64,000 nucleotides of DNA from CBDDHT01 sp965227905 (GTDB lineage: Bacteria > Pseudomonadota > Alphaproteobacteria > Rhizobiales > Methyloligellaceae): the NCBI GenBank assembly GCA_965227905.1, contig OZ245780.1, positions 3,224,001 through 3,288,000 on the forward strand, read 5' to 3'. Both the position numbers and the translations under genes were made by a program. Positions 53,772-60,957 of the stretch are shown here, one piece after another. Each line of letters starts with the position of its first letter. Within the stretch, counting starts at the first letter, position 1. The notes beneath the pieces are model-generated. The model saw nothing but the letters and a program-made list of their open reading frames with translations. It was not told the DNA's origin and made no database searches.

Positions 53772-54030
53772 CGGATGCCGCTCCTCTCAGTGCGTCCACA
53801 ACCGAATTTGAGCACAAAATACAGCCCTAACGCGTCCCGGCAACCCAACTGGTGCCAATTTGCCTTTTCTGGGGACGGCATAGGTTTGTGTCATCATGCT
53901 GATACGTGCATGCGCGATACATCAACCTACGTGGTTCTCGACCCCGCTAAAAGTAATGCGTAACCCGGTTCGCGATCTACGTAATTCAGAGCCCTGGCCC
54001 GACCCCGCGCCGGGGCTCACTTTTTGCGGG

Positions 54031-54414
54031 TCAGTCTTCGGCGACTTCTTCGAAAACGCGTTTAGCGATCCGAAAGCACTCCACTGCAGTCGGTGCACCG
54101 CAATATATCCCGATATGGTGCAGAATGGCCTGCATCTCGTCTTCTGTGACACCGTTGCGCAGTGCCCCCCGAAAATGCAACTCCCACTCATGCATCCGGT
54201 TGAGGGCTGCAATCATGCTCAGATTCATCATCGAGCGCGTTTTGGGATCGATACGGTCGTCACCCCAGGCAAATCCCCAGCAGAATTCCGTCAGATATTC
54301 CTCTTGGAATGTTTTGGCGAACGGGTCCGCCTTGGCGAGGGATTTCTCAACATAGTCTGCGCCCAACACAGCCTTGCGCATTGCAAGGCCTTTTTCAAAA
54401 CGATCCTGGTCCAT
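54031..54414 (-). CDS. Carboxymuconolactone-decarboxylase-family protein
   Basis: A 127-residue all-helical protein of the CMD family: FEKGLAMRKAVLGADYVEKSLAKADPF, FCWGFAWGDDRIDPKTRSMMNLSMIAALNRMHEWELHFRGALRNGVTEDEM and IGIYCGAPTAVECFRIA. This matches PcaC-like decarboxylases (4-carboxymuconolactone decarboxylase, protocatechuate branch) rather than AhpD, since there is no CxxC motif. It starts at 54414 after AGAGGA. No other aromatic-degradation gene lies nearby, so the substrate may differ. Confidence 0.85.
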   Translation of the reverse strand: MDQDRFEKGLAMRKAVLGADYVEKSLAKADPFAKTFQEEYLTEFCWGFAWGDDRIDPKTRSMMNLSMIAALNRMHEWELHFRGALRNGVTEDEMQAILHHIGIYCGAPTAVECFRIAKRVFEEVAED

Positions 54415-54642
54415 GGGTGTCCTCTGCACTTGTCGGAAGGGATGGATAGTTCTCGGCTTCTACCACAGGATTGTGGGCGCGAGAGCCAGCGAGATTGCAT
54501 AGCCGAGAGCAAGAAAAAGACGTGTGCCTTCCAGTGAACGGACAATGAACGGCAACTTCAGACCAGGTTCAAAGCCGTTCCGCTATCACCTGTTCCAACA
54601 TGGCGCGGATCGCGTCAGCGTCGGGACAGGATGGAGGCGGTT

Positions 54643-54768
54643 ATGGGCAGTATCGCAATGAGAACGATGCTCGTTTTTGGCGTGGCGTTTCAGGCCACGG
54701 CAGGGGTGGTCATCGTCTCAGCCTTGGCATTGATGACCTTGAGCGGATTGGGGTTTGTGTCGCCCTGA
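54643..54768 (+). CDS. Candidate small membrane protein (41 aa)
   Basis: ATG 54643 is preceded by GGAGG at a five-base spacing. The 41 residues are nearly all hydrophobic: RTMLVFGVAFQATAGVVIV then SALALMTLSGLGF and a short SP end, one or two membrane spans. No family recognised. A stem-loop follows 22 bp after the stop. Too short for most gene finders. It could also be chance, since upstream and downstream context is non-coding. Confidence 0.4.
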   Translation: MGSIAMRTMLVFGVAFQATAGVVIVSALALMTLSGLGFVSP

Positions 54769-54790
54769 TAACGGGAGGCAAAAACAGAGA

Positions 54791-54815
54791 AAGGCAGGGC
54801 CAGAGGCCCCGCCTT
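54791..54815 (-). terminator. Orphan intrinsic terminator
   Basis: On the minus strand an 11-bp stem (AAGGCGGGGCC / GGCCCTGCCTT, one G.U pair) around TCT is followed by TCTCTGTTTTTG, a good intrinsic terminator. No minus-strand gene ends just upstream; read on the plus strand the stem has a mismatch and no T-run. Confidence 0.6.
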
Positions 54816-55452
54816 CCCGTCTCGCAAAAGCGCTGGTGGCAGCGCCCGTTCGGCGAGTTCGGTTCGCACGCTCACTATTCTCAGGATTACTCCCAATCGG
54901 GCGGCGTTGTGAACCTGCGCTTCCTTCAATTCAGGCGGTCGCCCACCTGAGCCGAACGAAGCAGTGGATCCTGATCCACTTGTTTAGCGTCGCGTTCGCG
55001 TTACGACGTGACCCATGCGATGGCCTAATCGCGTCGGGCCGGTTCGGCAGATCCTCCGGGCCCGCCCCGCTACGCTCCGTATCCGACATCGTCTCCGTGC
55101 GAGCGAAGATGACGATCGGGAAACGTCGCTGGGCTTAGAAGACACTGCCTGTGTTGCTCGTGGCCGGAGCAACATCGGACTTGCCCAGTCCTGGCCGCCG
55201 CCGCATTCTCCGAAGAGGCTGCCGCTGCAACTGATTTGAGATTAGCGTACTGAGCGGTGCTGGCTAGGGTGTTCTGACGCGGTCGGGACACTTATCCCCG
55301 CAATCCCCATTATTCACATCCTCCAAGATCAGGTACCCGCGTCATATGGTTCCGGCCCGGTAACCCAAACGGCAAATAGAAGACCCGACAACGAGACGGC
55401 TGGCCTTGGTCCCATGCATAATAGGCCGCAATTTGAAGCGGAGCCGCACATA

Positions 55453-57198
55453 ATGGCCTATCTCATCAAACGCTTGTCGCTTTGGCACAAGATCGTCGGC
55501 CTGATTACGGTATTGCTGTTCGTCATGCTTCTCATCGCGATCTACTCGCATGTGACGACATTGGAAGCTCATGACGACATTCAGGATTTGAATGCGACCC
55601 TTTTGCCGATCGTAAAACGCCTGTCCAAGATCGAGGTCCACAGCCTTCGTCAGGGTATCCACTATGAGCGTGCGGCAAGGCCTGGAGGTGGAGTGGATGC
55701 CGAAGCCGTGCGTGCACGTGAGTTGGCAATATTCAAATCGCTGGGTCAGCAGACGCGAAAGGAAATCGATGCAGTGGGTTCGCTGACATCGAGCGCACTG
55801 ACCAAGGTGAGCGATGTTGACGATGCCATCGAGCTTGCGCGGATAGAGTCGAAGCTTCAGGTGATCTCAAAGGATCATAAAGCCTTTGAGGACGTGGCGC
55901 TCGAGCTCTTGTCGAACATGCACGCGAGTGAGCCGTCCGCTCGGGCCGAACACATGAAACGGTTGGAGAAACAGGAAGATCAGCTCTTCGAAAACCTGGC
56001 GCTCGTCATCTATCGGATGGACGATTTCGTGATCCAGCAAGCGAACAGAGTCGTCGCCTACGATCAGGAACGGACAGACCTCTCGTGGCAACTTCTGGGC
56101 ATCGCGCTCATTGCTTTTCTCCTCGGCACGATCCTCGCGACTCTCGTCACACGGCGCATTCTGGAACCTATCCACTCGCTTCGGCAAAGCGCTTCTGCCG
56201 TTGCACAAGGCGAACTCGATATTGAGGTCAAAGCCCGGTCGAACGACGAAATCGGCGAACTGGCCAAGGCATTCAACCAGATGGTCCTCGGCCTGCGCGA
56301 GCGCGAGAGCATCAAAGAGACGTTTTCCCGCTACGTCGATCCGCGAATTGCCGGCCATCTTCTGTCACCGGGAATCGAAGATTCCGACGGCGACCGACGG
56401 GTGATGACCGTTTTCTTCTCCGACATGGAGGGGTTTACGACGATCTCAGAGCAGCTAACGCCGAAAGCACTGGTCAAGCTCATCAATCATTATCTCGCTG
56501 AAATGTCGGCACCCATCCAGGAAGAAGACGGCATTATCGACAAGTTCATCGGCGACGCGATCATGGCCTATTGGGGACCGCCCTTTGTGCGCGATCAGGA
56601 TCAGGCATTGCTTGGATGCCGTGCAGGCCTCGCTTGCCTGGACAGAATTCCTCTCTTTCAGGAACAGGTTCCAGAGATCACAGGATTGCGCAAAAACGCA
56701 CCCAAAATCCGTATGCGCATCGGGCTCGCAACCGGACCGGTGTTGATCGGCAATATCGGCTCACGCAAGATCCGCAACTACACATTGATGGGTGATACGG
56801 TCAACCTGGCAGCGCGCCTCGAGGGAGCATGCAAGGCCTATGGACTGCCGATGCTCATAAGCGAAGGCACTGCCGAAGCCGTCAAGGAGCAGGTGCTCCT
56901 GCGTGAGATCGATGCCATAGCGGTCAAGGGCAAGTCCGAGCCGTCGCGCATCTTTCAGCCGCTTGGCTTTCTCTCCGATATCGATGCTGCTGCGGAAGGG
57001 CGTAAGGAGAGCTTCGAGATTGGCCTCGCCGCCTATCGTTCGCAGAACTGGCAAAAAGCCAGGAGGGCCTTTGGAGAGTGCTCATCTGGCGATAGCCTCG
57101 ATCCGACCGCGGAGATCTTCCTGAATCGTATTACGATGCTCGAGCAAGAACCACCTGAAGCCGACTGGGATGGAATCTGGCGCATGACGACAAAGTAG
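55453..57198 (+). CDS. Membrane adenylate/guanylate cyclase with HAMP domain
   Basis: A 581-residue inner-membrane sensor. TM1 is IVGLITVLLFVMLLIAIYSHV, then a periplasmic helical sensor of about 165 residues, TM2 LLGIALIAFLLGTILATLV, a HAMP domain (RRILEPIHSLRQSASAVAQGELDIEV ... EIGELAKAFNQMV) and a class III cyclase: VFFSDMEGFTTISE (first metal Asp), DKFIGDAIMAYWG (Lys and second Asp) and GDTVNLAARLEGA (Asn, Arg). All catalytic residues are present, so cAMP or cGMP synthesis is expected; the K-x3-D context favours ATP. ATG 55453 has GGAG upstream; the frame from 55414 adds 13 polar residues. Confidence 0.9.
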   Translation: MAYLIKRLSLWHKIVGLITVLLFVMLLIAIYSHVTTLEAHDDIQDLNATLLPIVKRLSKIEVHSLRQGIHYERAARPGGGVDAEAVRARELAIFKSLGQQTRKEIDAVGSLTSSALTKVSDVDDAIELARIESKLQVISKDHKAFEDVALELLSNMHASEPSARAEHMKRLEKQEDQLFENLALVIYRMDDFVIQQANRVVAYDQERTDLSWQLLGIALIAFLLGTILATLVTRRILEPIHSLRQSASAVAQGELDIEVKARSNDEIGELAKAFNQMVLGLRERESIKETFSRYVDPRIAGHLLSPGIEDSDGDRRVMTVFFSDMEGFTTISEQLTPKALVKLINHYLAEMSAPIQEEDGIIDKFIGDAIMAYWGPPFVRDQDQALLGCRAGLACLDRIPLFQEQVPEITGLRKNAPKIRMRIGLATGPVLIGNIGSRKIRNYTLMGDTVNLAARLEGACKAYGLPMLISEGTAEAVKEQVLLREIDAIAVKGKSEPSRIFQPLGFLSDIDAAAEGRKESFEIGLAAYRSQNWQKARRAFGECSSGDSLDPTAEIFLNRITMLEQEPPEADWDGIWRMTTK

Positions 57199-57204
57199 GT
57201 GCCG

Positions 57205-57990
57205 CTATCGGCAGGTCTTTTTCTCTGCCAACTTTGCCCATGCCGATGCTGGAACGGCGATTGTGTATTCGCCCTCGATGTACCCAATCATGACGGCTGC
57301 GAGCGACAGAGTGTTCTCCCGCTTTACGAAAACCGGCCCTCCAGACGCACCTGCATTGGTATCGCAATCGGTGAGCAAGAGCCCATCAGACGCTCCGAGG
57401 AACCGGCATTTCATGTCGGCATTTAGGACTTGGGGCCGATCTCTTGGATGACCGGCATGGACGAGCGGGTCGTCGGTCGTCACTTTCACGGATCGTGAAA
57501 TCGATACTGGTGCTACTGTCAGTTCTTTCTTCAAGACGATGATCGCCACGTCGTGTTGGGCCTGAACATTCAGCGTGGCGCTTTCCGCAGTCCGACCATC
57601 CAGGAAATGCACGCAATCCGCTTTTCCATGCGCCACATATTCGCCGCGCCTCAAGCCTGCGAGAAAATGAATATTGCCGGCAGGCTCCGGCTTGCCTGAG
57701 CCGCGTTTGATCAGGCAATGGGCGGCCGTAACGACCAACTGCGGCGCGATCAAAGTACCCGTGCAATGGCGCCGTCTGCGGTACCCCGCGACGTTCACGC
57801 GTCCCACTGCATTCCACGGAGGTTCAAGGCTCTCCACGCCGACGCGGTCATCCGTCCCGATAATTCCGCCAATTTGGCTTTGAACTTCCGAAGACGGACA
57901 GGCTAGCAGCATTACCAATAGAGCAATCAACCGCACTGCGGACCTACGAGCCTGCTGGATCGACTTGCCATTCGTCTCTCGCTCGAACAT
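57205..57990 (-). CDS. Trypsin-like serine protease
   Basis: A 261-residue secreted protease. A leader RLIALLVMLLACPSSEVQS contains a hydrophobic segment and a Cys, so it may be a signal peptide or lipoprotein-like. The mature S1 fold shows the triad: His in VVTAAHCLIK, Asp in QHDVAIIVL, Ser in NAGASGGPVFVK. Cys residues pair as expected around the His and Ser loops. ATG 57990 has GGTGA upstream; the frame reaches 58107. Convergent with the cyclase, divergent from sat. Substrate unknown. Confidence 0.87.
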   Translation of the reverse strand: MFERETNGKSIQQARRSAVRLIALLVMLLACPSSEVQSQIGGIIGTDDRVGVESLEPPWNAVGRVNVAGYRRRRHCTGTLIAPQLVVTAAHCLIKRGSGKPEPAGNIHFLAGLRRGEYVAHGKADCVHFLDGRTAESATLNVQAQHDVAIIVLKKELTVAPVSISRSVKVTTDDPLVHAGHPRDRPQVLNADMKCRFLGASDGLLLTDCDTNAGASGGPVFVKRENTLSLAAVMIGYIEGEYTIAVPASAWAKLAEKKTCR

Positions 57991-58230
57991 TGTCACCAGG
58001 CTGACAGACATCCATAGTGTTTTCCTGAAGTGTCGGCTCGGCCACGGCCGCCTATCGAAATTGTCCAAAAGTGAAATATCTGTTGCTCCGATATGGAAAT
58101 TCATCAACTCAATTAGCCTAACGATACAGCATCTGCTTCAATTTGCAGTCGTTTCGACGTGACCGCCGATTGCCTACCGTCCAGCCATCTGAACGACTCG
58201 GTTGTCGCAAGGCACCAGGAGAGATTTTTT

Positions 58231-59427
58231 ATGAGCGACCTCATCGCGCCCCACGGGGCTGACACGCTTAATCCACTCTTTGTCGCAGACGATGGAGAGC
58301 GCGCCGCTTTGGCGACAGAGGCCGCAGGCCTGAAGGCAATAACAGTCAGTTCCGCCACCGCAGCCAACGCCGTCATGCTCGCAGGCGGCTATTTCACGCC
58401 GCTCACGGGCTATATGAGCAAGGCGGATGCCCTGGGCGTTGCCGAGAACATGCAAACAGAAAGCGGTCTCTTCTGGCCGACGCCTGTTATGAATCTGGTG
58501 GAGGATGCGGCAGGCATCGCGATCGGTGACCGGATCGCTCTTAAAGACCCGAATGTCGAAGGCGAACCTGTCCTGGCTGTGATGGATGTCACCGGGATCG
58601 AAGAACTGAGCGATGCCGAAATGGCCCGTATCACAGAGCAGGTCTATCGCACTGACGATATGGAGCATCCCGGCGTCCAGGCATTCAACACTCAAGGCAA
58701 GATTGCCCTGTCTGGACCGATCCAGGTTCTGAACTACAGCTACTTCGAAACCGATTTTCCTGAAACGTTCCAGACTGCAGTCGCCATCAGGGCGGAAATT
58801 GAAAAGCGCGGCTGGAAGAACGTCGTTGCCTTCCAAACACGGAACCCGATGCATCGCGCCCACGAAGAACTCTGCCATATGGCCATGGACCGGCTTGGCG
58901 CCGATGGACTCGTCATTCATATGCTGCTGGGCAAGCTGAAGCCCGGCGATATACCGGCTGATGTTCGTGATGCGTCGATCCGCAAGATGGTCGAGGTTTA
59001 TTTCCCGCCGAACAGCGCCATGATCACCGGCTATGGCTTCGATATGCTTTATGCCGGTCCGCGCGAGGCGCTGCTCCACGCCCTGTTCCGGCAGAATATG
59101 GGTGCCAATCATCTGATCGTTGGGCGCGACCATGCGGGTGTTGGCGACTATTACGGCGCCTTCGATGCACAAACGATCTTCGATGAAATTCCGGCTGGTG
59201 CCCTCAAGATCGATATCTTCCGCGCCGACCATACCGCCTATTCGAAGAAACTCGACCAGGTTGTGATGATGCGTGAGGCGCCTGATCACACCAAAGAAGA
59301 TTTCGTCCTTCTTTCAGGAACAGCGGTCCGTGAAATGCTGGGAGAAGGCAAAGCCCCTCCCCCCGAATTCTCTCGTCCTGAAGTCGCTCAGATCCTGATC
59401 GACTATTATCAGAACCAAGGCAGCTAG
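58231..59427 (+). CDS. sat: Sulfate adenylyltransferase (ATP sulfurylase), Sat type
   Basis: A 398-residue single-chain ATP sulfurylase. Substrate-binding FQTRNPMHRAHEELCHMAM carries the QxRNPxHxxH motif with both His residues, and VGRDHAGVGDYYGAFDAQ is the GRDHAG loop. The length matches the prokaryotic Sat without the APS-kinase-like tail, the type used in dissimilatory sulfur metabolism, not assimilatory CysDN. In a sulfur oxidiser it works toward ATP and sulfate from APS and PPi. ATG 58231 follows AGGAGA; the frame starts at 58159. It heads the + strand half of the sat-apr locus, followed by a small-protein gene. Confidence 0.95.
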   Translation: MSDLIAPHGADTLNPLFVADDGERAALATEAAGLKAITVSSATAANAVMLAGGYFTPLTGYMSKADALGVAENMQTESGLFWPTPVMNLVEDAAGIAIGDRIALKDPNVEGEPVLAVMDVTGIEELSDAEMARITEQVYRTDDMEHPGVQAFNTQGKIALSGPIQVLNYSYFETDFPETFQTAVAIRAEIEKRGWKNVVAFQTRNPMHRAHEELCHMAMDRLGADGLVIHMLLGKLKPGDIPADVRDASIRKMVEVYFPPNSAMITGYGFDMLYAGPREALLHALFRQNMGANHLIVGRDHAGVGDYYGAFDAQTIFDEIPAGALKIDIFRADHTAYSKKLDQVVMMREAPDHTKEDFVLLSGTAVREMLGEGKAPPPEFSRPEVAQILIDYYQNQGS

Positions 59428-59576
59428 GCTCCCTTGAGGAGAATGGTGAGCATGGCGACAAGCAGGACTTTCCTCATGTAACTCAAGCTTGTATAGTTCC
59501 GCGAAACGAACCCGAACCAGGTCTGTCATATGGGCTTTCGCGGTCGTAGAATTGAAATCGAAAGACAAGGTGATCT

Positions 59577-59735
59577 ATGAGCGAGAAAAAACCCGTCCAA
59601 AAAGTGCCCGAAGGTCAGGCACGCTACTTCAAGACACGCCAGAAGGAGCCGAATGAAAAAGGCTTCGTCGGGTACGACACAATCTGGGAACCGTTTCATA
59701 AAGAAGTTAAGTACGAGACGCCCAAACGCCCGTAA
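59577..59735 (+). CDS. Small protein (52 aa) downstream of sat
   Basis: ATG 59577 is preceded by AAGGTGA at a good distance. The 52-residue product reads MSEKKPVQKVPEGQARYFKT, continues with a short GFVGYDTIWEPF segment and ends basic (ETPKRP). It is Lys/Glu-rich, without Cys, signal peptide or membrane span, and carries aromatic residues spaced as in a small folded or partner-binding peptide. The codons are ordinary, not skewed. It lies between sat and a hairpin, in the same direction. I know no named family; a conserved small partner of Sat or AprBA is a reasonable guess. Confidence 0.65.
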   Translation: MSEKKPVQKVPEGQARYFKTRQKEPNEKGFVGYDTIWEPFHKEVKYETPKRP

Positions 59736-59796
59736 GCGTGAAACTGCAGCTTAGGCGCGCTGGATTGAGCGGCGCACAGGTTGCTTAGCTATTCTG

Positions 59797-59833
59797 ATGA
59801 GCCCTTCCTGTTGTGATGACAGGCGGGGCTCAT
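59797..59833 (+). terminator. Terminator of sat and small-protein gene
   Basis: ATGAGCCC...GGGCTCAT (8 bp) and CCTGT...ACAGG (5 bp) are separated by a 2x2 internal loop, with a 7-base loop at the top. It lies 62 bp after the small-protein stop and is followed by TCGTT on the plus strand, where the minus strand has no T-run. Confidence 0.6.
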
Positions 59834-59924
59834 TCGTTATGGGCGCTGAGACGGTGATGAAAGACAATCGGATCGATGTTCGCTGTTAACGTGTGCGGGC
59901 TGCCGGTCAGTCAGGTATGGCCAC

Positions 59925-60434
59925 TCAAACGGGCACTTTCATCGCACCGGCGATATCAATCTCTACCTGGTCCGGTCCGCCTTCTTCGATTTCTTTTTCT
60001 GTGGCGTCCCGTACTGTCACGATTTCAAGATTGAAAATGATGTGCCGACCGCAGAGCGGGTTGTTGCCATCGACGGTCAATGTCTTGTCGTCCATCCTCG
60101 TCACAATGAAATTTCGGGATTTCCCTTTGTCATTCTCCATGACGATGGTGGTGCCGATTTCCCGATATTGTTCGGGCACATTTTCGATCCGGTCCGTAAA
60201 AACAAGCGACTCGTCCCTGGGGCCATAGAGTCTGTTGCAATCGATCGGCACTTCAATGACATCGCCGACTGCTTTTCCCTCCAACTCTGTAAGCACATCT
60301 GGAGCTAACAATTCGGTCCGGCCGTGGACGTAGCCCAATGGGAAGTCGACTGATGTCAGGACCTGTCCGGACTCTCTGTCCGTCACTTTGTAGGTGAGTT
60401 CGACAAGCTTGTCGTCTTGGATAACTTCACTCAT
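59925..60434 (-). CDS. SlyD-like FKBP peptidyl-prolyl isomerase
   Basis: A 169-residue FKBP of the SlyD group: KLVELTYKVTDRESGQVLTS then PLGYVHGRTELLAPDVLTELEGKAVGDVIEVPIDCNRLYGPRDESLVFTDRIENVP, with the DFPLGYVHGR... LYGPRD framing of SlyD. The insert-in-flap (IF) chaperone region follows and ENDKGKSRNFIVTRM returns to the FKBP. There is no His-rich metal-binding tail, which E. coli SlyD has. Cytosolic folding helper. Here it ends the apr operon (-), 29 bp after orf116, and is likely cotranscribed with it. Confidence 0.87.
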   Translation of the reverse strand: MSEVIQDDKLVELTYKVTDRESGQVLTSVDFPLGYVHGRTELLAPDVLTELEGKAVGDVIEVPIDCNRLYGPRDESLVFTDRIENVPEQYREIGTTIVMENDKGKSRNFIVTRMDDKTLTVDGNNPLCGRHIIFNLEIVTVRDATEKEIEEGGPDQVEIDIAGAMKVPV

Positions 60435-60463
60435 GACAGATGCAAAAATCCATTGAAAAGACC

Positions 60464-60814
60464 TTAGAAGATCGACGCGCCGAATATTTTGACCTCTTCG
60501 CCTTCATAACCGAGGACTAGCCTTCCCAGCCATTCGCCTTTCTTCTTAGTGCTGCGCTGCCGGTAGAGGACCGTCACATGCTCACCTCGGCGGATGATCC
60601 CGAGGAAGTCGAAATCGTCGGAAAGGTTTTGCGTCAACTCACTACTGGCGAACTGTTTGCCCACTTCGATCTGGTTCAAGGCGAGCGTCAGGGACTCGGA
60701 AAAGCTTTTGACGAAATTCCCGTAATCACCCTCGTTGGAAAACTTGATGAGGTCCCGCCATTTGGGATCGGCAATAGCCAATATCGCCTCATCGCTTTTT
60801 TCTGTGATGTTCAT
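60464..60814 (-). CDS. Unknown protein of the apr operon (116 aa)
   Basis: A 116-residue cytosolic protein: DEAILAIADPKWRDLIKFSNEGDYGNFVKSFSESLTLALNQIEV, then ELTQNLSDDFDFLGIIRRGEHVTVLYRQRS and GEWLGRLVLGYEGEEVKIFGASIF. The helix-then-sheet pattern resembles the NTF2/SnoaL-like fold of DUF4019 and relatives (guess from pattern only). No Cys, signal or membrane segment. ATG 60814 has GAGG eight bases upstream; another ATG at 60829 lacks one. It sits between aprA and the FKBP gene on the same strand, so a role in Apr assembly or folding is plausible. Confidence 0.65.
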   Translation of the reverse strand: MNITEKSDEAILAIADPKWRDLIKFSNEGDYGNFVKSFSESLTLALNQIEVGKQFASSELTQNLSDDFDFLGIIRRGEHVTVLYRQRSTKKKGEWLGRLVLGYEGEEVKIFGASIF

Positions 60815-60860
60815 CGATAGCCTCGTCATCCGGCGCGATACTTAGAGCGAAACGAAGAAC

Positions 60861-60899
60861 GCCCTAGAGATCAGCAGACGAATTGCTAATCTCTAGGGC
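60861..60899 (-). terminator. Hairpin between aprA and orf116
   Basis: 15-bp arms (GCCCTAGAGATTAGC / GCTGATCTCTAGGGC on the minus strand, one G.U pair) around a nine-base loop, followed by GTTCTTCGTTTCG. It lies 58 bp after the aprA stop. It fits a partial terminator or processing site that gives less of the two downstream proteins. Pairing is complete only on the minus strand. Confidence 0.65.
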
Positions 60900-60957
60900 T
60901 GGAAATCGGCGCCAAGATCGAATTTTTCCTGAGTGCGAGCGACTCGCTTTCTGCCAA

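Larger units (their letters stand above)
54415..55452. other. Gene-poor kilobase
   Basis: Between the CMD gene (-) and the adenylate cyclase (+). Apart from a 41-residue candidate membrane peptide, no convincing protein frame is seen. It holds a strong minus-strand terminator (54791-54815) with no minus-strand gene upstream of it, and an AGTGGATC-CT-GATCCACT hairpin at about 54980-54997. This suggests an unannotated RNA gene or decayed sequence. Confidence 0.5.

Noticed and set aside
54820..55300. tmRNA, RNase P or SRP RNA in the gene-poor kilobase
   Set aside because: The conserved sequences of these RNAs (tag reading frame and T-loop, AAAGTCCGGGC-type core, GGAAGGAAGCAGCC-type loop) are not visible on either strand.
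58174..59289. 371-codon open frame antisense to sat
   Set aside because: It mirrors the sat gene on the other strand, has no family features and no start signal; sat has intact motifs throughout.
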